Part shown: in pieces, positions 8,144-12,888 of the stretch
How positions within the stretch are numbered: the first letter of the stretch is position 1
Layout: every line of letters begins with the position of its first letter
Assembly (NCBI GenBank): GCA_023144145.1
Contig: JAGLGG010000002.1
Coordinates: 1-12,888, forward strand
Length of the DNA: 12,888 nt
Direction of reading: 5' to 3'
DNA from: Anaerolineales bacterium
Lineage (GTDB): Bacteria; Chloroflexota; Anaerolineae; Anaerolineales; E44-bin32
Program-made: the position numbers and the translations under genes
Notes under the pieces: model-generated
Database searches by the model: none
Seen by the model: the letters and a program-made list of their open reading frames with translations, nothing else
Told to the model about the DNA's origin: nothing

Positions 8144-9430
8144 ATGGGAACACTGATCATTGAAGGGAATCACCCATTATCAGGTGAAGTTACTCCTTCT
8201 GGGAATAAGAATGCCGCCTTGCCAATGCTAACCGCAGCACTGCTCACAGATGAAGAAATTACTTTGCACAACATTCCAGACATTGGCGATGTAAGAACAA
8301 TGCGCGACCTGTTAAAAAGCCTGGGAGTTCAGATTGAAGTTGTTAATCCACATAGCTGGAAATTGAGGGCTACCAACGTTCGCAATGCTGAATTAGACCC
8401 TGAGCTGTGTAAAAGAATTCGTGCATCAATTCTGCTGGCTGGTCCAATGCTGGGTCGTACGGGTGAACTCGAACTCGCGCCCCCTGGAGGAGATGTAATT
8501 GGTCGTCGGCGTATTGACACCCACTTTCTTGCCCTAAAACAATTCGGTGTAGACGTGAAGTACAGCGAAGGGCAGTTCAGACTCACAGCTGCGGGTCGAT
8601 TGGTAGGTGCCGATGTTCTCCTGGATGAAGCCAGCGTGACGGCCACGGAAAATGCGATATCTATTGCGGCCACCGCCAGAGGGCTCACAACCATCCGCAA
8701 CGCCGCCTCTGAGCCTCATGTTCAGGAGCTATGCCATTTTCTGAATGGATTAGGCGCCAATATCAAAAACATCGGCTCCAATACATTGCAAATTGAAGGT
8801 GTTGATCAATTGCATGGCGGCGAATTCACCATAGGACCGGATTACCTCGAAGTGGTAAGTTTCATCGGCGCTGCGGTTGTGACAGGCGGAAATATCCGCA
8901 TTCGCAATGCAGCTCCGAAACATCTAGACATGGTCAGACTGGTATTTGGTCGGCTTGGTGTAATTTGGGAGACGGAGGGCGAAGACATTATCGTGCCAGC
9001 CGATCAGCCATTGGAAATTATCCCCGATTTTGGCGGAGCAATTCCTCAAATCAATGTAATGCCATGGCCCTCGTTTCCAACAGACTTGATGAGCATTGCC
9101 ATCGTTGTCGCTACACAATCCACCGGCACGGTCCTCTTCCATGATTGGATGTATCCGAGTAGGATGTTTTTCACCGACAAGCTCGTCTCCATGGGCGCAA
9201 GAATTACATTGTGTGATCCACATCGCTGCATCATCGTGGGACCAAACTCACTGCTTGGGGAGGAACTCGATAGCCCTGACATTCGGGCTGGAATGGCGTT
9301 AGTTCTCGCTGCGTTATCTGCCAAGGGCACTTCAAAAATTAGGAACATTGGTCAGATCGACCGGGGCTATGAACAGATAGACAAGAAATTAAAATTGCTT
9401 GGCGCGAAAATTTCACGCATTGAGGATTAA
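8144..9430 (+). CDS. murA: UDP-N-acetylglucosamine 1-carboxyvinyltransferase (divergent MurA with Asp in place of active-site Cys)
   Basis: Catalyses enolpyruvyl transfer from PEP to UDP-GlcNAc, the first committed step of peptidoglycan synthesis in the cytoplasm. The length of 428 residues is normal for the EPSP-synthase-like two-domain fold. Expected residues are GNKNAALP with K22, RASILLAGP with R93, the loop PPGGDVIGRR with R122, FPTD with catalytic D314, and IDRGYE with R407 (E. coli R397). The loop position of E. coli Cys115 is D117 here. The C-terminal half departs from textbook MurA: the segment usually reading like ENRF before the MGA motif is DWMYPSRMFFTDKLVSMGA, and DRIEAGTF is DYLEVVSF. 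It could therefore be a MurA paralogue. The start is supported by AGAGGT upstream of the ATG. The gene stands alone, divergent from the membrane-protein gene and convergent with the ParA operon. Confidence 0.9.
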   Translation: MGTLIIEGNHPLSGEVTPSGNKNAALPMLTAALLTDEEITLHNIPDIGDVRTMRDLLKSLGVQIEVVNPHSWKLRATNVRNAELDPELCKRIRASILLAGPMLGRTGELELAPPGGDVIGRRRIDTHFLALKQFGVDVKYSEGQFRLTAAGRLVGADVLLDEASVTATENAISIAATARGLTTIRNAASEPHVQELCHFLNGLGANIKNIGSNTLQIEGVDQLHGGEFTIGPDYLEVVSFIGAAVVTGGNIRIRNAAPKHLDMVRLVFGRLGVIWETEGEDIIVPADQPLEIIPDFGGAIPQINVMPWPSFPTDLMSIAIVVATQSTGTVLFHDWMYPSRMFFTDKLVSMGARITLCDPHRCIIVGPNSLLGEELDSPDIRAGMALVLAALSAKGTSKIRNIGQIDRGYEQIDKKLKLLGAKISRIED

Positions 9431-9506
9431 TAGAAATTAAAGTTGCCTATTATTGAGGTAACGGCGCAATGGGGCCTACACGTAGAACACCATGAAATTC
9501 TAGCAG

Positions 9507-9529
9507 CCCGGGCTCCCACGCCCGGGTTT
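9507..9529 (+). terminator. GC-rich hairpin downstream of murA
   Basis: CCCGGGC (9507-9513) and GCCCGGG (9520-9526) form a 7-bp all-GC stem with a 6-nt loop, followed by TTTC. It lies 77 bp past the murA stop and 29 bp before the end of the convergent gene. The stem is strong but the T-tract is short, so it may be an intrinsic terminator for murA or only a transcription barrier between convergent genes. Confidence 0.5.
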
Positions 9530-9554
9530 CGGCGGCGAGTGAGTCCCTCCTGCC

Positions 9555-10694
9555 TTACGTCCTTCTCCGATCGAGGGCTTTCATGATCCGCTCGACGATC
9601 TCATAGGCAATATTCTGCTGAAAACCCACCAACCCACTCACCAGATAGATTATCCAACCACTCGTAATCTGCCCCCCTGTGCTGGGAAATGTCAGCAGAA
9701 GCGTCGCCCTTACGATCAGAAACAGAAAGGCGCCCATAACAAAGCCCATGAACGGTGTGGCGATATACCACACCGCCCAGTTTCGATCTACGTCTTCCTC
9801 AAGAATTTTGTGAGTTTGCAATCCGATCAGTGCGCTGAATACCCCTCCGAGACCCCCCCACAACATACTGTTGACCAGAAGATCAAGGCTGCTCAGCATC
9901 CCAGAGGCTTGGGCTGGCAGAATGCTAGGTGCGGCAGATGTTAAAGCATCCGGAAGAAAAATGAGGCCAATTATAATGAAAATGGCAAAAGCGATTTCAA
10001 GCAAGATCAGGCGCATCCGCACGGATGCGGACCACGCTCGAACTCTCTCCGCCAGGTTTATTCTGTTTTCAACTTCGTTTAAGACTCGTTCGGCTTCGTC
10101 AAATTGCTCACGGTTGCGGATATTCTGATCTTTAGATACATTCAGTTGATCCTGGAGTAATTTGCGTAAATGCGGGTTATCGATTTCGCGCCCGATACGC
10201 AACTCCAATTGATCCGCTCTCTCACGCAGCCAATTTATCCTGATATCCGAAACCAAGAGGCTCTCTGAAGCAGAATCGTGTTGCTCATCTCTTGTGCGTA
10301 AAAAGGGTGGTAAGCTTTCCTCATTTGATCCCAAGCTTGTTTCCCCGATGGTCGAATAACGAGGCTCAGAATCAAAAGTAGAGTGCGGAGGTAGTTCAGG
10401 TTCAGTCTTAGGGGGTGGTACTGCCTCAGCAAATAAATCTTCAGGGAGAGGTGGACCTACGGCCCTCATACCTCCATCTTCACGTGGTCTTGTTCGGGGG
10501 CCACCTTCATTCTTCATGTTCCTAGCGCCTGAATCCTCAGATCGTTCTTCCCCAATCGGGTAGATATCGCTCTGATCATCTTGGGAGGTCGATCCTTTTG
10601 AATCCCTCAGCTTAGAAAAGGGATTCCCCCGCCTTGGAAGGAGCTCATCCTTCCCGCGACCTTCAAGCGAGCCCTCTTCATGCTCGACCAACAC
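9555..10694 (-). CDS. Coiled-coil membrane protein translationally coupled to ParA; possible membrane-anchored ParA partner
   Basis: A 379-residue protein with no family name I can assign. Residues 1-145 are charged, Pro-rich and probably disordered. Residues 150-220 are Arg/Glu/Leu-rich and likely helical or coiled coil. Four hydrophobic helices follow at about 228-249, 271-291, 307-330 and 344-358, ending in a short basic tail. The stretch WGGLGGVFSALIGL...DRNWAVWY around helices 2 and 3 looks like a conserved core. Near the N-terminus, GRGKDELLPR (12-21) resembles the ParB peptide that contacts ParA (for example GLGRGLEALLPK of Thermus Spo0J, recalled from memory). The frame starts inside parA, overlapping it by 17 bp. 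GAGGAGGTGA precedes two possible starts, GTG at 10694 and TTG at 10691; the second has the better spacing. Overlap and a strong ribosome-binding site imply translational coupling to ParA. Confidence 0.8.
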   Translation of the reverse strand: MLVEHEEGSLEGRGKDELLPRRGNPFSKLRDSKGSTSQDDQSDIYPIGEERSEDSGARNMKNEGGPRTRPREDGGMRAVGPPLPEDLFAEAVPPPKTEPELPPHSTFDSEPRYSTIGETSLGSNEESLPPFLRTRDEQHDSASESLLVSDIRINWLRERADQLELRIGREIDNPHLRKLLQDQLNVSKDQNIRNREQFDEAERVLNEVENRINLAERVRAWSASVRMRLILLEIAFAIFIIIGLIFLPDALTSAAPSILPAQASGMLSSLDLLVNSMLWGGLGGVFSALIGLQTHKILEEDVDRNWAVWYIATPFMGFVMGAFLFLIVRATLLLTFPSTGGQITSGWIIYLVSGLVGFQQNIAYEIVERIMKALDRRRT

Positions 10695-11442
10695 TCACCT
10701 CCTCAGCCAATCTCCGATAATTTTCAGCAGCTTTACTTTCGGGCTTGAAATCAAGAACAGACATTCTAGCTGCAGGAGCCATCGCCAGCGCTTCATCTTC
10801 TTCAATCACTGTATCAAACACCCTCTTCGAAAAAACAGACCGGAGCTCTCGTACCACTTCCTGGGAATGCCTTGAATCTGGCTGGAGTATGGTTGGTAAT
10901 AGACCCAGAAGAGTCAAGTTTGGATGAAGGCGGTCATGAACCAACCAAACTGTTTCCAACAACGCTCTGACTCCACGCATTGCAAGATAATGACACTGGA
11001 CAGGGATTAGAAGTTCATCGGCAGCAACAAGCGCATTGGTTGTTATTAGGCCTAAACTTGGCGGAGTGTCGATCAAAATAAAATCCAGTTGATCGCGCCC
11101 AGGTGCAATTCGATTTCTCAATCGAAAATTACGGTCCTGGAACTTTGTAAGCACGTAATCGACTGCCGCCAGATCAACACCTGCTGGAGCGATCCATAAA
11201 TTTTCATTCAATTTTCGGATAATATTCCGGAGCTGAACACCATCTTTCATTAGAAAGGAGTAAGTAGTTGGACTCAAATGATAAGGGTCGAGACCAAACC
11301 CGGCCGTAAGCGCAGCTTGTGGATCAAAGTCGATCAGTAAAACCTGATGACCGCGCTCCGCTAATGCTGCGCCCAGATTGATAACCGTCGTAGTCTTACC
11401 TACCCCACCTTTTTGATTCGCAACTGCAATGACCCTTCCCAC
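10678..11442 (-). CDS. parA: ParA/Soj-family ATPase
   Basis: A 254-residue P-loop ATPase of the ParA/Soj type, which binds DNA non-specifically as an ATP dimer and moves cargo such as chromosome origins. The deviant Walker A KGGVGKT is at 11-17, with signature K11 and K16. Walker A' is LLIDFDPQ (35-42, D38/D40) and Walker B ends in LIDTPPSLG with D125. There is no N-terminal DNA-binding helix-turn-helix, so it is the small chromosomal type. The GTG at 11442 is chosen because a near-consensus promoter places the transcript start on this codon, and the mature ParA fold begins directly at VIAVANQKGG. An upstream GTG at 11460 would lie in the promoter. No ParB follows; the downstream overlapping gene encodes a membrane protein. 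A MinD is unlikely, since the C-terminus lacks an obvious amphipathic membrane-targeting helix. Confidence 0.93.
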   Translation of the reverse strand: MGRVIAVANQKGGVGKTTTVINLGAALAERGHQVLLIDFDPQAALTAGFGLDPYHLSPTTYSFLMKDGVQLRNIIRKLNENLWIAPAGVDLAAVDYVLTKFQDRNFRLRNRIAPGRDQLDFILIDTPPSLGLITTNALVAADELLIPVQCHYLAMRGVRALLETVWLVHDRLHPNLTLLGLLPTILQPDSRHSQEVVRELRSVFSKRVFDTVIEEDEALAMAPAARMSVLDFKPESKAAENYRRLAEEVSVGRA

Positions 11443-11448
11443 GCCGAG

Positions 11449-11477
11449 AGTATAGCCCACGCGATCGAAGGTGACAA
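11449..11477 (-). promoter_or_regulatory. Strong sigma70-type promoter of the parA operon, predicted leaderless
   Basis: On the minus strand TTGTCA (11472-11477) and TATACT (11449-11454) are 17 bp apart, matching consensus at 5/6 and 5/6 positions. Only six bases separate the -10 element from the GTG at 11442, so transcription should start at or within one base of that codon. That would make the message leaderless, consistent with the absence of any Shine-Dalgarno sequence there. Confidence 0.65.
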
Positions 11478-11616
11478 TAACCCTCTGCTCCTGTAAAGGA
11501 AATCGTTTCTGGTCGGATGAACCATTCCCTATCCTCCCTCTCCCAGCTCAAAACTGCGGATCAGGTCGCCCTACTCCCACAATTTGAGGTTGTAGCCGGT
11601 GCAGAATGGATGAAGA

Positions 11617-11645
11617 TTGACCACCCCCTGACGGTACGGTATAAT
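11617..11645 (+). promoter_or_regulatory. Strong sigma70-type promoter of the rpmH-rnpA-yidD cluster
   Basis: TTGACC (11617-11622) and a perfect TATAAT (11640-11645) are separated by 17 bp. The predicted start near 11652 leaves a leader of about 132 nt before the rpmH ATG, unusually long for so short a gene. The leader includes the tandem repeat at 11724-11759. Confidence 0.7.
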
Positions 11646-11723
11646 CCATCGGCAATTTGGAGTGCTGTACGCCGAACAAGATTGAAACAACTCTGGCAGC
11701 CCCCCAGCAAAATCATCCTTACT

Positions 11724-11759
11724 CAAGACTTTATCTTGGGACAAGACATTATCTTGGGA
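11724..11759 (+). repeat. Two tandem 18-bp repeats, each an inverted repeat, in the rpmH leader
   Basis: CAAGACTTTATCTTGGGA (11724-11741) is followed without a gap by CAAGACATTATCTTGGGA (11742-11759); they differ at one base. Within each copy CAAGA and TCTTG can pair around a 5-nt loop, and the first CAAGA can alternatively pair with the second TCTTG. The block ends 24 bp before the rpmH start, so it could be an RNA regulatory structure or a paired protein-binding site. Confidence 0.7.
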
Positions 11760-11783
11760 TCGCAACATCTATAGGTACTGACT

Positions 11784-11960
11784 ATGCCGAAGAGAACATA
11801 CCAACCAAAAATCCGTCGCCGACTCCGTGTGCATGGATTCCGATCCAGAATGAGCACACGAGGCGGTCGAGCTGTATTAAAGCGCAGAAGGCACAAGGGC
11901 AGACAACGACTTTCTGTGCGCATGAACGATCACGTTAAAAAGATAAATTGGAAGGCTTAG
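11784..11960 (+). CDS. rpmH: 50S ribosomal protein L34 with C-terminal extension
   Basis: A 58-residue, very basic ribosomal protein of the large subunit. It opens with MPKRTYQPKIRRRLRVHGF, the L34 signature, and continues through SRMSTRGGRAVLKRRRHKGR to RLSV at residue 45, where L34 normally ends. Thirteen further residues (46-58, beginning RMNDHVKK and ending NWKA) are an extension before TAG. AGGT lies about 7 nt upstream of the ATG as a weak ribosome-binding site. It is followed after 81 bp by rnpA, the conserved rpmH-rnpA order, and preceded by a strong promoter and a 132-nt leader. Confidence 0.95.
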   Translation: MPKRTYQPKIRRRLRVHGFRSRMSTRGGRAVLKRRRHKGRQRLSVRMNDHVKKINWKA

Positions 11961-12041
11961 GCTATTGTGGGAGGGGCAACTCACCTTCCCTAATGTTCCT
12001 GGAAGTGATTCGGGTTTTGGGAACGTTTTCTGATATGGTTG

Positions 12042-12377
12042 ATGGATCGCAAGTACCGGCTCACGAGCTCAATTGATTTCAAGCGGGTGCGGCGTACGGG
12101 AAAGTCTTATGCCCACCCGTTAGCTATTTTGATCGTTGCTCCTAATCAGAAAGAGATTTCTCGCTTTGGAATAACAGCCGGACGAACAGTTGGGGGTGCA
12201 GTCGTTCGAAACAAAGCGAAACGCCGGATGCGTGAAGCACTTCGAGATCATTTGCCCAGTATTGAAACTGGGTGGGACATCATATTGATTGCTCGTTCGC
12301 CAATAGCCGAGGCTAAAATGCCTCAAATTCGTAAATCAATTGCCGGCTTGCTTAGACGAGCGGGCATACTTGGTTAG
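12042..12377 (+). CDS. rnpA: Ribonuclease P protein component
   Basis: The 111-residue protein subunit of RNase P, which helps the catalytic RNA bind pre-tRNA 5' leaders. The N-terminal YRLTSSIDFKRVRRTGKSY (5-23) holds the conserved aromatic/basic face with F13. The family signature runs from GITAGRTVGGAVVRN (43-57) into KAKRRMREALR, including the RNxxKR motif. Length is normal. The ATG at 12042 is preferred; a TTG directly before it (12039) is also in frame, and neither has a good Shine-Dalgarno. The gene sits between rpmH and yidD in the standard order. The stop is 4 bp before the yidD ATG, implying coupling. Confidence 0.96.
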   Translation: MDRKYRLTSSIDFKRVRRTGKSYAHPLAILIVAPNQKEISRFGITAGRTVGGAVVRNKAKRRMREALRDHLPSIETGWDIILIARSPIAEAKMPQIRKSIAGLLRRAGILG

Positions 12378-12381
12378 AGTG

Positions 12382-12672
12382 ATGACGGTACATAGTGAAG
12401 ATACACATCAACATTCGCTGCCAGCCTTGCGAGATGTGCCAATAAGTGTGACGAATCTCCCTCGCTTGATCGCGCTGGCATTGGTGCGACTCTACCAAAT
12501 GACATTTTCCCGGATACTCCCCCAATCCACTTGTCGCTTTTACCCAACCTGTTCTCATTATGGCTACCAATCGATTTTCAAATATGGATTGCTTCGGGGC
12601 GGATGGATGGCTTTCAAGCGCATTCTGAAATGCCAACCCTTCCATCCTGGAGGATACGATCCGGTACCTTAG
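12382..12672 (+). CDS. yidD: Membrane protein insertion efficiency factor YidD
   Basis: A 96-residue member of the YidD family, a small membrane-associated protein thought to assist YidC in membrane protein insertion. The core is complete: LVRLYQMTFSRILP, then CRFYPTCSHYGYQSIFKYG with its Cys pair, and the ending CQPFHPGGYDPVP. About 27 residues before the core (MTVHSEDTHQH onward) form a polar extension not usual in 70-90-residue family members. The ATG at 12382 begins 4 bp after the rnpA stop; an in-frame GTG directly precedes it at 12379, and the frame stays open back to 12340 inside rnpA. yidC, the usual next gene, is replaced at this point by a lipoprotein gene. Confidence 0.93.
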   Translation: MTVHSEDTHQHSLPALRDVPISVTNLPRLIALALVRLYQMTFSRILPQSTCRFYPTCSHYGYQSIFKYGLLRGGWMAFKRILKCQPFHPGGYDPVP

Positions 12673-12679
12673 GAGATCC

Positions 12680-12888
12680 ATGACGACATTCACGAAACGT
12701 AAGAACAACATTCCCAAATACCTGGGCATTCTCTTATTCGCAATCTTTCTCACAGGTTGTTCTGGAGGATTACTTGGCAATTCCAATTGGCCCGGAATTA
12801 GCGTAAAGGATGAAACCATTTTCATCTCCCTGGGTCAATATGTCCACGCAGTTGACGTTGATTCTGGAGACGAAGTTTGTCGTTTCCC
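12680..12888 (+). CDS. Lipoprotein with PQQ/BamB-like beta-propeller repeat (partial, runs off the window)
   Basis: Only the first 69 codons are present. The N-terminus is basic (KRKNN), followed by a hydrophobic stretch and the lipobox LTGC with the lipidated Cys at 27. After a Gly/Asn-rich linker the sequence GISVKDETIFISLGQYVHAVDVDSG (40-63) has the pattern of one PQQ-type propeller strand set, in which a displayed value is followed by xxALDxxTG. A BamB-like or PQQ-repeat outer-face lipoprotein is the best reading, but the rest is needed. AGGAG overlaps the yidD stop and lies 4 nt before the ATG, so it is probably in the same operon as yidD. Confidence 0.8.
   Translation, partial: MTTFTKRKNNIPKYLGILLFAIFLTGCSGGLLGNSNWPGISVKDETIFISLGQYVHAVDVDSGDEVCRF

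Larger units (their letters stand above)
11443..11783. other. Divergent control region between parA and rpmH
   Basis: This 341-bp region carries two back-to-back promoters (parA at 11449-11477 on the minus strand, rpmH at 11617-11645 on the plus strand), about 139 bp between the two, and a leader of about 132 nt before rpmH containing a tandem repeat. In many bacteria dnaA and oriC occupy this place beside rpmH. I searched for the DnaA-box consensus TTATCCACA and found no cluster, so an origin is not supported here. Confidence 0.6.

Noticed and set aside
8329..9348. Minus-strand ORFs of 61-123 codons inside murA
   Set aside because: Antisense shadows of a clearly coding frame with no recognisable domains.
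11517..11774. 85-codon ORF on the plus strand in the parA-rpmH gap
   Set aside because: It overlaps the promoter and the repeat region, matches nothing I recognise and has no ribosome-binding site.
11461..11783. Possible oriC next to rpmH
   Set aside because: The position is suggestive, but I found no cluster of DnaA boxes (TTATCCACA-like) and no clear AT-rich unwinding region, and dnaA is not in the window.
11969..11990. GGGAGG/CCTTCCC hairpin between rpmH and rnpA
   Set aside because: The arms pair only with a bulge, and no T-run follows; the genes are expected to be co-transcribed.
12352..12825. 157-codon minus-strand ORF across rnpA, yidD and the lipoprotein gene
   Set aside because: It runs antisense to three recognisable genes, and its translation shows no domain.

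Overview
The window is a dense bacterial chromosomal segment of moderate GC content. It probably comes from a Chloroflexota (Anaerolineae-like) genome. That placement rests on the style of the L34 N-terminus, a receptor Ser/Thr kinase carrying a PD40 beta-propeller, the divergent MurA, and the clustering of gyrB, parA/soj, rpmH, rnpA and yidD typical of origin-proximal DNA. It is an inference from gene style and was not tested with a tree. There is no IS element, phage gene, CRISPR array, tRNA or rRNA.

Layout, left to right. (1) 84-2159 (-) encodes a transmembrane Ser/Thr kinase whose extracytoplasmic part is a six-blade PD40/TolB-like propeller. It is divergent from 2406-3386 (+), a secreted lipoprotein zinc carboxypeptidase of family M14. 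(2) 3454-3870 (-) is a lone thioredoxin-type arsenate reductase. (3) 4092-6669 (-) is gyrB followed by an NfuA-like Fe-S carrier gene, probably one transcript. Upstream lies a six-helix membrane protein of unknown function (6751-7743, -). (4) A 400-bp gene-free stretch contains a 16-bp palindrome. (5) 8144-9430 (+) is a divergent MurA with Asp in place of the fosfomycin-target Cys, followed by a GC-rich hairpin. (6) 9555-11442 (-) is a two-gene operon: a ParA/Soj ATPase, predicted to be leaderless, translationally coupled to a coiled-coil, four-helix membrane protein. No ParB is present. (7) A 341-bp intergenic region holds two strong back-to-back sigma70-type promoters and a tandem 18-bp repeat in the rpmH leader. 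(8) 11784-12888 (+) is rpmH, rnpA, yidD and the start of a lipoprotein with a PQQ/BamB-like propeller repeat.

How the parts fit. The right end is the ribosome/RNase P/membrane-insertion cluster, divergent from a ParA operon, in the position often occupied by dnaA or soj-spo0J near the origin. The most intriguing candidate system is the ParA plus membrane-protein pair. The membrane protein's extreme N-terminus (residues 12-20) resembles the short basic peptide with which ParB proteins stimulate ParA ATPase, but the rest is a disordered linker, a coiled coil and four membrane helices instead of a DNA-binding ParB. This suggests a membrane-anchored ParA regulator. That is a hypothesis from sequence reading, not an established function.
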